Assembly (NCBI GenBank): GCA_907163345.1
Contig: CAJQUN010000056.1
Coordinates: 2,666,001 to 2,730,000 of the forward strand
Direction of reading: 5' to 3'
DNA length: 64,000 nucleotides
Source: Haberlea rhodopensis
Lineage: Eukaryota; Streptophyta; Magnoliopsida; Lamiales; Gesneriaceae
Below are positions 37,301 through 49,659 of this stretch, in pieces. Every line of letters starts with the position of its first letter. Position 1 is the first letter of the stretch. The translations under genes and the position numbers were made by a program. The notes under the pieces are model-generated. The model saw nothing but the letters and a program-made list of their open reading frames with translations, was not told where the DNA came from and did no database searches.

Positions 37301-40300
37301 CAAATTGATTGGATTCATTCAAATTGCTCATTGAAGTAACAGGCGTGTCACTCAAAATGGTGGAAGAAGTTTGTTCATCAGGAAGTGAGTCAACCGAATC
37401 CTTGGCAATATTAGCAATTTCTTTCGCATCATTATTTTTTGCGATTGTATTATCATTCTTCCCACTGAGCAGATGAAGAGAGGGATCAGAAAATACGCAG
37501 TTTCCGGACGATGGAGGACGTCTTGAAGCAATCCCATTCAAATTGTCTCTGCTTTGAAACTCATCTTGCTTAAGGAGCACCACGTCATTGCTCTGACGAG
37601 AGGCAAATGAACTGCATTCATCCCTGTGACCTTGTCGCCAATGAATTATTTGACATTTTCCAGAGCTGCAACCATTTGTAATGCATTAATATAAATGCAA
37701 CACAATAATCCATATAACACAAGACAACATAGAGAAGAATCATAACTACAAGAAAGCACAATGTGGAATAAGACCACATAGGAAACTGTAGAACACACAC
37801 ATCATCAAAGTTTAAACATGCCCTATTACTTATTATCTCTTTTCACCGAACCATAAAAAAGAATAGTGGCATAATGACCAATACATTTCAAAGTTCAAAC
37901 TAGCAGCCGTCTCCCCTGTCCATGACAAAAGTAGCCTGTCTAACATCTTGAATATTGAACAGTCATTATTAAATACTAATACAATAGTCTAAAGTATAGA
38001 GAGAGCCTATTGCCAAGTACCACGAGCTTAAGAGATAGCGTTGACTAACAACATCACATCAGAGTTATGTATATGCAGTGCCCAGTAAAGAAGAATTTGA
38101 TTTTCATGGTCAAGCATTTCCAACAACTGTGAATTTAATATTCGTTATATAATGCCCTTTTGTACATAATCATCATTTTCATACACATCTTTATTTAACA
38201 TGCCCTCACCCAAAATTAATTTGTTTTATTTCCTCTTTCTTTCCTATTCTTCTGAGAGATTGAAGCTTTCTAAGCTGCAGGTATATCACGAAGAGCACAA
38301 CAACCCTGTATCATCACATGCGCCCTCAATAAACGTGTTGCTATCCTCACATAAACTGGCATTTAAGATACTCTAGAAGAATCATAATCAATGTCTATCC
38401 ATGGCATTTGGGTACCAACGTTAGAAAAATCACATTGGATGTTCTGAATCAAGAATAGTAAGTAAGCTAAGTTTTTCAATTCCTTGTAAACCTAAAAATT
38501 ACTCGTTATGGTTCATAAGATTGATGCAATTATTGTTTTTTCAGCACTTCTTATGCTGCAACTATATTTAGCTATGATAGCATAGAATGACTAATTACAT
38601 CAACACCCAAATTACAAATTTATGTGTTAAGAGTGAGAATTGCCATCTAATGAGTGACACTAACGCAGTTAAGTCATTATCCACGGACATGATCAACTAG
38701 GAAATTACTCGAATATGAATATAAATTTAACTAATCAGTTCGTCTCAACAAATGAATAGCGTACAGAAGCCCGCTTTATAATGAGGCCTATTAAATTGAT
38801 ATTTGCTAAATTATGTTGGAAAGAAATTACTTCTTATTTTGCATATTTTTATGTCAGATGGAAAAAATCAAATCAGGAGATTTTTAGCCATAAAAAGAAA
38901 GAATCACCCAGAAGATCCCATATTCACACTCACTTCCAAAGAATCACCCAGAAGATCCCATATTCACACTCGCTTCCAAATCTAGTGAAAGAAAAGAATA
39001 AAACCAAATTTTAATCATCCATCACCAAAAAACTTGTGGGGGTAGGAGCTCTTATTCTCGATCGAGTTTGTATTGGAGCAGTCTCCAAAACTCATGGAGA
39101 TATGCAATTGTAAAAATCCACACTATATTGCATAATTATATGAAAAGGCCCTACCAATGTTGGAAACCCAAATGTTTTTTTTTTTTGGTAGGAAGGAAAC
39201 CCAAATATTGATAAGCTATATTCAGGGTCTAATAAATGTTTCTTCATAGGAAATTGAAATTATGCCCTTCTTACAACACATACTATAAGGAAGAAAGCCA
39301 ACTTGCCGGCTAAATAACTTTAAGACAATAAATATGTGGAAGATCAGTACCAAGACTAGTAATAATGATTGATTTGATGAAACAATAGTAAGTGATTCTC
39401 TCATTTCTCTTTCTAACGGTCTAACCCATCATCGTCTTTCCCTGGAATTTGTTGGTCAATATTTATAAGATCAGTTACCCTTTGGAGTTTGGACAAGTAA
39501 TCAAACGGAGAAGAAAGAACATCATTCTGAAATTAGCTCCATTCGGTAGAATGTGAGCTGTGGCATAAATGTGGAACAAACTGGAAACAGCATGCATTAC
39601 ACGGGTGAAGTAGACAGGGTTTGTATAAACTTTTCGCAGAAGATAGTTGATAATAATATATCAAATGTTTGAATTGCGATTCGACAAATTTTTTAAATTC
39701 GATTTTATTTCTTTTAATTTAGTGAGAGTAGTGATGTTTGTATAGGGAGTAGTTACTCCTCGCTAATGACTGCTTTCCTTGGCTAGATTAATATCCTTGA
39801 GAGTTCAGTTTTTCAGCATATTTCCTCCATTTCCTGTGTAAAATGTTTTTTTTATTATGCCCGCCTCCTATATACTAATATTTCCATTTATAAATAGGAT
39901 ATGAGTCTGTTCAACACCTGCTGCCACTTCGAGGTGGATTTTTGGGCAAAGGACCAACGATTAGAACACATGTGATACCCTGATTCAAAATATGCCAATT
40001 ATTCTTTAATCCTTTTTTACAGTTGCCATTTGCAAGAGTACAATTACGAACAGAAATGGTTCAAACATCGAGATGGTTACCGAACTTGAAAAAGCAAATT
40101 TACTACACATTTTCTTCCATCATAATTCTATATCTTAATTATCCCATCTTTTATAAAGCATCCAATCCCAATCACAGAGTCATTGCTGTAACACCGAAAC
40201 AGTTGACCATTTACAGTTACGCTGACCATGGCGAAAATTAGAAAACAGTGTGATAGGCTACCATCCTAGATTAAGAACTATCTAAAGTACAATGAACCTA

Positions 40301-40802
40301 ATAACATTGCTCCTATTGACCGTCTAATTTGACATAAAACAGTCGGAAAAACCAGAACTTCAGATGTTTCCATGTTTTCGAGCCACATTTAATCGGAAAT
40401 TCACGCACCAATAAAAAGATACTAGGAAAGACGAGCTAAATACTAAAAAAATCCAAACAGAGGGCGGAGCGAGGACGGTGAACCAACGTACCAGTAATGA
40501 GCAGCTTTACATCTCTTGCAACGCGTTGTAGTTGGACTAAAGCAGACCTCACACTGATACTGGAATTGCCGTTGGGGAGACGATCCCGACGCCATGACCA
40601 TCGGTTCTTCCTCATAGCCGCAAGAGGTAGCTAGGGCCTCGAGCTCGGCCCTAGCTGTTTCCTCCGATGCCAAGGCCAGTAGTCTCTTGATCTCCTTCCT
40701 CCGTGCCAGAACGCGCCGCCATTTCAGGCGGGCAACAAACCATCCCACCACCACCACCACCAAACTGGACAGCCACCACCCTAGATCCGCTCCAAAAAGC
40801 AT
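31947..40802 (-). CDS. UBP16: Ubiquitin carboxyl-terminal hydrolase, MYND-finger type (UBP15/16/17 group)
   Basis: Cysteine deubiquitinase. Inferred exons (- strand): 40802-40492, 37665-36327, 36245-36157, 35587-35502, 35395-35233, 35139-35019, 34922-34765, 33958-33874, 33789-33577, 32744-32683, 32598-31947. All splice in frame with GT-AG ends, giving about 1092 residues (about 1000 in Arabidopsis UBP16). Residues 10-24 are hydrophobic, followed by Arg/Lys (likely membrane anchor). MYND finger at 84-121: C84, C87, C95, C98, C104, C108, H117, C121, split by intron 1. A Ser-rich divergent linker leads to the catalytic domain from about 560: Cys box [17 protein letters not shown] (Cys about 581), [11 protein letters not shown], a zinc-binding-like CMRCGGKS, and His box [14 protein letters not shown] (His about 836). 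The C-tail is Ser-rich. UBP15 is an alternative symbol within the group. Confidence 0.94.
34313..34352. repeat. (GA)n microsatellite in a UBP intron
   Basis: An imperfect AGAGAG run with a GACAGACA interruption in the intron between exons 7 and 8 of the ubiquitin protease. Confidence 0.85.
38898..38977. repeat. 40-bp tandem duplication in UBP intron 1
   Basis: Two adjacent 40-bp units containing GAATCACCCAGAAGATCCCA, differing at one base. They lie in the 2.8-kb first intron (37666-40491), which is otherwise unremarkable AT-rich DNA. Confidence 0.88.
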
Positions 40803-42023
40803 TTATTCATAAACAGCAATGAATTACACAGCTTCCCAAAATACCCAATTCCTCCAGAGTCATAGATTACATGCCCCAACCCTAGAAACTAAACAGAACC
40901 CCAGCGACAAATAATCACAAAAAAATACTCGATTAATTGATCGATAGATTCTCTTCAACAAACTGCGAAATTCTTGAAGAAATTGCTCAAATTACTGAGC
41001 CCCAGATTCGAAGATCGAGATTCGAGGGCTTTTCTTTAAATCTTGATAGATAAATATTGTCCGGAAGGAAAGGACACAACAAAAAGAAAGAAATTATTGT
41101 ACTTGGAAATTATATTCATAATATTTTTAATTTTCTCAATCGAGAATGAAATTATTGTACTTGGAAATTATATTCATAATATTTTTAATTTTCTCAATCG
41201 AGAATGGTATTCTAAATTAAATTGGATTATATTAAAATAAAATAATTTTTAAATTTCATTGTATTAAAATATGAGAGTTTTTTTTTTAACAATTATAATT
41301 ACAATTTCATTGACAATTATAAATATTATCATATTGAAAGTACAAACCAACGTTAGAGTACAATCGACTACAACTAATACAACTAACATTATTAAAACAT
41401 AAAGTACCACAAAGTATAACTAGCCTACAATAAATGTATGTAGACATAACTCACATTCACGGGACTACAACCCAAGAATTCCCCCAAAATTTGAGATTTT
41501 GAGGCATTTTCTTTACCACTAGGCCAAAAGATTCTTGGCAGAGTTTTTTGTTTTTTTGAAGAAGAAAGACGAGAGATTTAATATCATATATTATGATGTC
41601 ATGGGAAATTCTAATATGTATCAATCAAATATTTTAACAACAATTTTAGATAATTGTAGTAAATTATAAAATAAAATATTAATAGAACATTAATTATCGA
41701 GTAAACTTAATTTAAAGATTTACTTAGTGCGATTATTTGTGGGACTTAATTTTGAGAAATGCAAAAAAATTCCTTCCTCAAAAGTCAAGGAACCTTATTA
41801 ACGATGACAAGACACAAAAGTGTGGAAAAAAACTATAGTTTTTTACTTTTTAGGATTGAATATTTTATTTTGTTTGGAAAAAAAATTGTTTATTTTGTCC
41901 AAGTCAAGTCAAAGCGACTCACAAGTCCAGATATAAGAACATGTCAACAATAGGTTTGCTGCTGTCCTAGACAATTAGTCTTCGAATTGAGATGTCTTTA
42001 GGACAAATTTTATCTGTATAGCA
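40803..42023 (-). promoter_or_regulatory. Upstream region of the UBP gene
   Basis: On the - strand this precedes the UBP start codon; no clear TATA box was recognised. The interval also contains the 58-bp tandem duplication at 41091-41206 and AT-rich DNA without genes. The leader is probably within about 40803-41040, which is free of other features. Confidence 0.4.
41091..41206. repeat. Perfect 58-bp tandem duplication upstream of UBP
   Basis: Two identical adjacent copies (41091-41148 and 41149-41206) beginning AAATTATTGTACTTGGAAAT and ending CTCAATCGAGAATG. The complete identity indicates a recent duplication in the upstream region of the - strand UBP gene. Confidence 0.93.
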
Positions 42024-42032
42024 TTGAAAAAT

Positions 42033-43192
42033 GGGTAAATTTTGGGTCGGTATCAGGAGGAGAAAGTTTTTTTGGCTGAGTCCATCAAAATATTTTGCTT
42101 TCAACTAAGTCTATTTTAGGTCAAAATGACCAAAATATCCGGTGAATGTAATTTGCATGCACCACCAGACTCACATGAAACACATACACCATATTAGTCT
42201 AGTGATGCATGTAATTTACATACACCGCTAAACACAAGCGGCACTTACGCAAACGATACACTTAAAACCTCTATTTCATTCATATATACAATCTTGTCTC
42301 ATTTACCTTCTCCATTTATTACATAACTACCTCATCCTCCCTCACCCCCTCCTCCGCCACCTACTAAATCACTTCCACCTTCACCCACTCCTCCTCCATC
42401 GTCTCCCACATTTATAACACAGACTATGTACTGTTATATAACTCGGTAGGTTGAGTTGGACTATCGTTTTTTTCTCTTCTACCCGATAGATTTTCTCCTT
42501 TACTGGTGCCGAATTGCATTATATCCCTTAATTCAGCTGGATGTAGATATTCCTTGGGAACATGACAGAAAAATGAACCTGGACAAACAAGAAGTTATAC
42601 TTAGGCATCTACTATATGTTGTTGTAGTTATAAATGTCAAACCATTTCTTCTTTATAATACATTAACCCTCCACAGTCCACCATTTATTAAAAAAATTGT
42701 CTTACTCTCCCTTTTTTGTGTGCAGAAAAGCAGATCTGCCTCTCACTTTTTTTTATGATTCAATTTTTCTGTCAACTGACGTTTATCGTGTTAGTATACA
42801 CATTGTTTGTACCTGTTTCAAAAGCTCTGGGTCGAAGCAATTCCATGTGCATTGAACCAAAATTCATCAAAATTGGGCAGAATTTCTCAACAATATGAGA
42901 GGAAACAAATGCGAAATCCTTTCTTACAAGCATTCACAGCGGACATTTCATCTGAATATGTGCCTTGAGAATTCAGCTCAAATCTCAGCCTCCAACCCGT
43001 GCATGGTCTGCAAGAGATTTAGGAAAACAATGGTAAATTAGCCATGAAAATGGACTAATTAGATTATGTTTCCAAAAAATGGACTTATTTGAAATAACTT
43101 TTTCTAGAATGTATATTTAGTTGGGAATAAGATTTTTTGAAAGATTTAGTTGAAAAATATTTTGGAATGTTGTACACTTATGTAATTTTCTC
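42033..43192. mobile_element. Non-autonomous Mutator-like element, copy 2 (1160 bp)
   Basis: Same end design as the element at 17779-20239: starts GGGTAAATTTTGGGTCGGTA, ends TATGTAATTTTCTC. Inner terminal blocks are shared too (AGGTCAAAATGACCAAAATA near 42118; ATTTAGTTGAAAAATATTTT near 43144). It is flanked by 9-bp TTGAAAAAT (42024-42032) and TTAAAAAAT (43193-43201), one mismatch. Two degenerate palindromes of the same type lie at about 42133 and 42205. The interior differs from copy 1 and includes a C-rich CCTCCTCC/CACC block (42330-42410). No transposase ORF. Confidence 0.8.
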
Positions 43193-43201
43193 TTAAAAAA
43201 T

Positions 43202-43956
43202 CTCAACAAAAGTCATCTAGCTTAGATTTATATATTTTTTACCCATCTATTTAAATATCTAAGGTCTTTTTTTAAATAAAAAAACAAGATATGAATATGT
43301 ATTCTGTAGGATCAAATGCTTGTCGATTTATCAAAATCATATTTTGTTATAACTCTAATCTTTAAAGCATGTAGCAGCCCAAACGTCACACTTCTAACAT
43401 TCTTCAAGCAGAGACAATTATTTCACTTCATCAATCTCCCTCCTAATTATTGAACTACCTTACAACTCAGGGTAATCAAACACGTGATATCAGCTATGAT
43501 ATCAATTGTAGATCAAGTATTTGCCGCTTTACCAAAAATTATAGCTGATGGTAATGGTGCAACTATAATCTCGGTCTCCCTCCAAGTATGGACAATTATT
43601 ACACTCCAATATATTGTTTTTTTTAAAATTGAATATCGAATTTTTTTTTAATATCGTATTTGACATGGTCTGGATTTTTTTTGGTGTTTCTAGAAAGTTA
43701 TTCATTCATTTCGATGGAAAATAATGATAAAAGTTATTAAAGGATGAAATATCATAAATAATTCATTCGAATGAGCTCAACTACACCCTTAGGTACTGCT
43801 AAAAAAAACTATACCCTTAGGTATATGCACATAAATTTTTAAACAATCATATACAAGTATGCACATATATACGTCAACAATACATTGATCTTGTGGTTGT
43901 CATCAATTTCTCAATATAAAAGATTTTTTTATTAATAAGGGGAGGGGGGATGAATC
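43202..43956. other. Non-coding AT-rich spacer ending in a polypurine run
   Basis: No gene. The segment 43938-43954 (AAGGGGAGGGGGGATGAA) is purine-rich and sits directly before an LTR start at 43957, as a polypurine tract would. Confidence 0.4.
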
Positions 43957-44080
43957 TGTTGAGCCTTAAACGCATTGTTGAGTTTAATGCTTAATTAATC
44001 TACAAATTATTTATGGGTTTTGATGATCAACAAAACTTGAATTTGTTGTACTAATATGTCTACTTAGTGTACAGGGTTAG
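43957..44080 (+). repeat. Truncated LTR start of the 1.74-kb LTR family
   Basis: Begins TGTTGAGCCTTAAACGCATT and matches the first 120 bp or so of the solo LTR at 51637-53378 (its reverse complement) through CTACTTAGTGTACA, then diverges. With the preceding polypurine run it looks like the broken 3' LTR start of a + strand element. Confidence 0.65.
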
Positions 44081-44492
44081 TGCGATGCATGGAACTTAAT
44101 TACCTTAATTAAATCGAGAAAATGTGATAATTAAGAGGTAATTATGAATGAGTGTCATTTTGTATTCGAACTCAGTTTTGAAGTAAATCGAATGAGACTA
44201 ATTATTATGTTTAAATCATAACTGTTGAATTGAAGAATTAATGGTGGTAGTGATGAGAATTACCGAATTGAGATTTTAGGGGATCATTAACTGTTGTTGG
44301 AATTGTTGAAGTCAAGATTTGAGATTTTATTCTCATTGACTTGTTGAACATTGGAATTGTGTTGGTAGTGGGATTTGGAGTTTGAAGAACTTTGGTTTGA
44401 GGTTTGTGATGTAATTTAGTGAATAAGAGATAATTTTTATTGAACACTTTTGTCATATTAGAGTTTTGGTTCGAGTATTTGAGACTCGGAGT
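44081..44492. other. Unassigned non-coding sequence
   Basis: No gene or clear repeat structure. A short - strand ORF (44238-44537) crosses into the adjacent LTR fragment and is not convincing. Confidence 0.35.
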
Positions 44493-44863
44493 TGCGCCAC
44501 ATACTTCACCACGTAAACAGACAACACATGACATCATTTGTATAAATTTTTTGGCATAATCTCCTCGTAATTGGACCTCTCAACAACACACAACTTCAAA
44601 TATACAATCCCACAAAATATATGACATCTATCCAACGTCAATATGACATCAGTCACATGGGCCACCACAGAAAAATAAAATCATAGAGTAATGCATACAG
44701 ACCATATACAAATATAAACCAGCTCACAGACGAGCCACAACTATTTTAAACATACGTATTATCATATGACAACTTTATTTTAAGTGACAATGACTTATAC
44801 ATCTCAAACTCAACAGCTTCTAGTCATATCTTCAAATCTAACTTTTATGCCTGATACCTGTTT
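44493..44863 (-). repeat. Truncated gypsy-type LTR, - strand
   Basis: The reverse complement matches 2640-2995 of the solo LTR near the window start, including AGTATGTTTAAAATGGTTG and the block before GTCTGTTTACGTGGTGA. It is cut by insertion of the copia LTR at 44864; the missing rest of the LTR is not found on the far side. Confidence 0.65.
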
Positions 44864-45971
44864 TGTTAGGATCGGACGAGAGTGTTTAGAGGGGGGTGAA
44901 TGAACACTCCCCTAAAATTTAATTCTTATTGATTTTACTCGGGTTAGTGAGTGAAATCTGTTTCTTAATCAATACTTAAGCAGAACAGACCACTGAAATG
45001 AGAGTGCGGAAACGGTCTGTTCTTAGCTAGTAATAACGGTTGATGGCTATGAAATGCAAAGCAGTGCGAAATGTAAGTAGACAAGATATGTTTCTGGAAG
45101 TTTGAAGGCAAATCCTTATACGTCTCCCCTTCTTCCAATCAAGGAAGGATTCACTAGAAGACTTTGAGCAATACAACTATTTGTACAACTCCGATTCAGC
45201 TGGATTTACCACATTACCATACTGAAACTCCTAGTCTCTCAATCTGTTCAGACACAATCCGTCTGGCAGTTACAATCGAATCTCACTCTTCTATTTTAGC
45301 ACAAATACAAAAGATAGAGTGAATTATTCTGGGCACAAATGATCCTTTAGATGATCAAATATTACAATAGATGTGCTTTAAAAACTTTGAGCAGAAATCT
45401 TTTTGCGATGGTTCTGCTCAAGAATGAATGTTTTGACTTGTAAGCTTGTGTTGTTCAGTCTCTTGATTGATCAGTGAAAGTCCTCTCCTTTGAGCATTTT
45501 AGTTGCATCCTTATATAGTTGTTTATACCAACGACAATATTTTCTTTTCTATGCAACTCATCACTTAGGTCAATGTCTGAACAAGCTTCAATCTTCTTCT
45601 TTAGGGACTTTCCCTTCTGGTCTGTTCATTCGGTGCTTGTCAGGTAGACTCTCCTTTGTCTATTTACCATTTAAGGTGATCTTCAGTCCTTGGTCTTTTT
45701 CAACAATAAATGCATCATTAAATGCTTCAATAAATAGCCATTGATTATTCGGACTGAAGAACGAAGCTTACTAAACTTCGACTGCTCTGATATGATCTTC
45801 ATCGAGCTGGTCTTGTCTGATCTTGTTGCTCGATCTGTATCTGCTTCGATCTGGTCAGACTGATTTACATCGATCTGTTCTGTTTTAACATAGACTATAT
45901 CGGTCCGATCTGCTTTATCATGGCTCGATCAGTCTGGTCTGTTTTGTCATCTTTAAAATTCGGAACTAACA
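44864..45971 (-). repeat. 3' LTR of a second copia copy (- strand)
   Basis: 1108 bp, from TGTTAG to CTAACA in + orientation. It is homologous throughout to the LTR at 14537-15645 but more diverged. The polypurine tract complement AATTCCCCCTTTTTG directly follows at 45972, so the element runs leftward and this is its 3' LTR. Confidence 0.9.
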
Positions 45972-48276
45972 AATTCCCCCTTTTTGCTGATGACAAAACA
46001 TAGCTTCTAAATCCTCTTATAAAGTCTTTATTCTTTGTAGAATGTTCTTTCAGATCGATTAAGTCTTTTTGTTCAAAATAAATGAACACTGAAAATTGTA
46101 GTTCAGATCGATTAAGTCTTTTGTTCAAAATAAATGAACTATTCAAAATAAATAAATAAGACTGGGAAATTCGACTGAAAGACTTTGATTTTATTAACAT
46201 GGCTGATGAATACATTTACATGTCATAATTCAGACAGTTATCTATTTCTTCGCTGCTGAGGACTGCTCTGCTGGCTTTAATTCCTTCTTCTTTTCCCCCT
46301 TTTTGGCATTAGCAAGTTCCTGGAGGAAATCTGCGATCTACGTAAGCTGAGCGCACATAGCATCCAGGCGATTATCTTGAGCAAGGAGGGATTTTGCAAC
46401 TGTAGTTTTCACTTCGGTAGCTAGCTTGATCTGTTCTTTTCTCAGACTGTTCTTATACGAGGCTTGCTGTGAGAACAGATCATTCAGTCCACGCTGAATA
46501 CCGTTGATGCTTGCCATCATCTTGTCTTTGAAAGAATCAAAATCCAAAGACGTAGTCCGCTGGCTTTGATGAACTTCTCTTACTCGTTGAGAGAGAAAGA
46601 GAAAGTTTTCAGATAATTCTTGAAGGGACTTGACTACTGATGGAGCATCATCAACGGAGTCTGTGAAGTGATCAGCAGGTGACGCAGTCAGTTCAGTTTC
46701 TGCTTCAACCGGTACAATGGTAGAGTCAACAGATTGGCGAATATCAGGCCGGATCAATTCGACCAAATCCGTAGAAAATTCTTGCAAAAATGTCAAATCT
46801 GCAGCAGACTGATCTGGAGGAGTGATAGGTTTAGTAGGCTCCTCAACCTGCAGAGCTGCAACAATATTTCACACAACTAGATCAGCATCGACAAAGTCTG
46901 GTGGGACAACTGTCGGAGGTGCGTCTAGTGTGCTGGTCTGAATATCTGAGACTGGGGACACAAACGGAATGGAGATGGTACGAGATTCCAGCAATACGTC
47001 CATTACCTCAGTCTCTGCAGCGGATGGAGCATTGGTCAGTGGCTGCTCCGCTGTCTCAGAAATGGGTGGCTCAGAGCTTTGCTCTGCCACAGTCTTGCTC
47101 ACTGTTGGATGATCCGGACTAGGAATCGGAGTTGAAATATTGAGCCTCTGACGATGCATGCAAACAGCCATATGGAGAGTGAGAATGTCCATCTCCAGCT
47201 GAGTTATGACCGCACCGTCATCCTTGGCAGTCGGGATGGTGGCATCAAAATTCGCCTTCTTAGCTTGGATAAGCATATTTGCAAGCCTCAGTCTGTGGTT
47301 TGCCCGAAACAGTTCCTTGCGATGTACCGCAATCCGAACATCATCAGTTTCTGTCCCTTTTAGAACTTCTTGTTTCATCTTATGCAACCGCTTGAGTTTG
47401 CCAAAGAACAGACTGAAATGATTGACCGTTCTGTATTCGACCCATTCATCGAATACGATAGCCAGCTCCTGTACTTTATCTTCTACATCTTCCATGGCAA
47501 TATCAATGGATGTTTGAACAGCTGATTTGGGCTTGGAAGAGACAGGCTCAGTCATTACAGCTTTGCCTTTCCAACATCAGACGAGGGCTTAATCCCGGAT
47601 TGGGTGTAGTCACCCAGTTCTTTAATGACAATCCCTTGACAGCAGGGATATTGATGGGGACTCGGATAGTAACCTTGGGTGCAGTGGGTGGAGCTTTGGA
47701 TGTTTGGGCTTTGGATGGTTGCGGCGGAGCTTGGGATTTGGGGTGGAGCTTGGGTTACAGTGGTGGCTTTGGTTGAAGGAAAGATGGATATGGGTTGGTT
47801 AAGGTTGACAGTGGTTTGGTGATTTGGGTTCGTGGTTTCTATGGAAGAGGTTTGGCTGGGGATGAAGTAGTGGAGGCAGACTGAGTTTCATCTGAGTCAG
47901 TATGGACTGTCAGCTTGCGCTTGACCCTTGTCTTCTTTCCAGCAGCCTGATCTTTTCCAACTTCCATCTTTACGGCCAACAGATCAGAAGGAGTGGAGGG
48001 AGCACTCTTTGACTTAAGTAAAGCCAATCCCCTAGGGTTAAGGATTGGGTGCTGACGGCTTCCCCAGCTCGATGTTTATTGACTCCAAAAGCTTGCTGAG
48101 TGGAACAGCGAAGCATACATCCTGTTTTGCTGAAATAACCGTCTCCAACAGAACTCCAAATAAAATAGCGGACCAGTTCACCTTCAGTCCGGATGGATAG
48201 CAGTCATTGCTCTGAACTTTTCACAAGTGACTGAATCAAAGCTGCCAGCCTTGCCTAGCAATGGTTTGCCAACAAT
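45972..48276 (-). pseudogene. Second copy of the copia extra 3' ORF, truncated
   Basis: Collinear with 12200-14277 on the opposite strand. The longest open pieces are 48027-47839 (Ser/Pro/Lys-rich linker with KRKL), 47555-46869 (helical middle with MEDVEDKVQELAIVFDEWVE) and 46796-46338 (C-terminal coiled coil with QRGLNDLFSQQASYKNSLRK). Three frameshifts or stops separate them, at positions different from those in the first copy. The 5' part of the element, including gag-pol, is absent: at about 48276 the sequence jumps into another LTR. Conservation of the conserved blocks despite divergence elsewhere suggests the protein was once under selection. Confidence 0.85.
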
Positions 48277-48823
48277 ATCACGTACCTTGCTATATCAGAT
48301 CTAGTTATAGATCATTTGTGCCATATATATTCACTCTATTCAATGTATTTGAGAGTTTAATAGATGAGTGAATATCATTGTAACGGTTGATGATTCATGA
48401 CAACCGATTGAGAGCTCTTTGTATGTGAGACATTAAAGAACATACCTAGTTGAGTTGCTAGGAGTTCTAGTTGGATGAGGCATTCCCAACTGGATCGGGT
48501 TTGTACAACGGGATTATATAAATCAAAGTCTTCTAGTGGAATCTTCCATGCGGTGGAAGAAGGGGAGACGTAGAAGGATTACACCACCTTCGAACTTCCA
48601 TAAACAAATGCTTGTTTATTTACTTTAATTGCATATCTTTAAAATGTCTTTCAATAGTTAATCGGTTATAGAGCAGGTTATTCCGAGTGTCTTCTGCTCG
48701 GTTTTGTAACCGAACTCGATATGATCTCTTGGTGCAATTATTTCAAGAACACGAGCTATTGAAACTTAAGTTGGTTGAACTCGGGTGTGGACTGATCACC
48801 CACCCCCAGAATCGATCCTGACA
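48277..48823 (+). repeat. Truncated 5' LTR of a second copia-type family
   Basis: Matches the last 540 bp or so of the LTR at 49660-51285, starting ATCACGTACCTTGCTATATC and ending GATCCTGACA. The first 1.1 kb is missing. The junction with the reversed copia ORF is at about 48276. Confidence 0.85.
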
Positions 48824-49659
48824 AGTTGTATCAGAGCCAGGTTGTTTTTGAAAGCATTTGAACCGATTTTAGGCGGAAATCTTTTAAAGAAAATATTTCA
48901 CGAGCATGAAATTATTTTCATAGCAAAAATTTCAAAATTTTGGTGTATGAAAATTTTTAGCATAAAAATCAATTTCATTGTATTCATTTTGCATGAAAAA
49001 TAATTTTAAAATCTATTTTAAAGTTTTAATTTTCGTTCAATTTGTTCTAAACTCATTTTAAGTTTAAAATTTTTATTTTGAGATTTTATCTAACAATTTT
49101 CGAAGCATTTTAGTTTTTCTGGCAGCTTGCAGCGACTTTGGGAAAATTGGCATAACTTCTTGCTCGGATGTCCAAATGACGAACCGCTTTTTGCGTTACA
49201 AACTAGACTCATAGAGGATCACATTGCAGCCCAAAATTGGCGAGGAAAAGCAGTTTATTAGTTCAAGTTGGACTAAGTGTGCTGCCATCGCAGAAAGATG
49301 AAATGGACATTGTTGAGTTTTGTCAAAAAAATTCAAATTTGTTGCCAAGTATGCTTCATTTATCATCAAAAGAGGTTATTTTTGTTCAAAAATTAAATGT
49401 GTATTGTTTTTTTAAAATTTGTTTTAGCCTATCCCATTTGCCCATCACTTGCTCAAATTTTCAAACAATTTAAAATTAAGGGGGAGAGTTTAATCTCAAT
49501 CCTTGAGGGGGGGTAAATTTTATTTGTCTTCCTTTTTTATTCACACAAAAAGGGGAGAAATATGTTGTTTAAAAAATATGGTTTTTTCTTGTTATGCAAC
49601 ATTGTGCTTTAATGTTCATATTTTTATTCAAGTTTTGTGATCATCAAAAAGGGGGAGAT
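48824..49659 (+). mobile_element. Short internal region of a non-autonomous copia-type element
   Basis: Starts with a primer site variant TTGTATCAGAGC (48826-48837) three bases after the LTR and ends in a polypurine tract AAAAAGGGGGAGAT (about 49646-49659). Only about 836 bp lie between. ORFs such as 49237-49473 have no retroelement motifs, so gag and pol are absent and the element depended on another for movement. Confidence 0.75.

Noticed and set aside
47510..47776. 88-residue + strand ORF rich in Gly/Trp
   Set aside because: It is the antisense of the Pro/Thr-rich linker of the - strand copia extra ORF.
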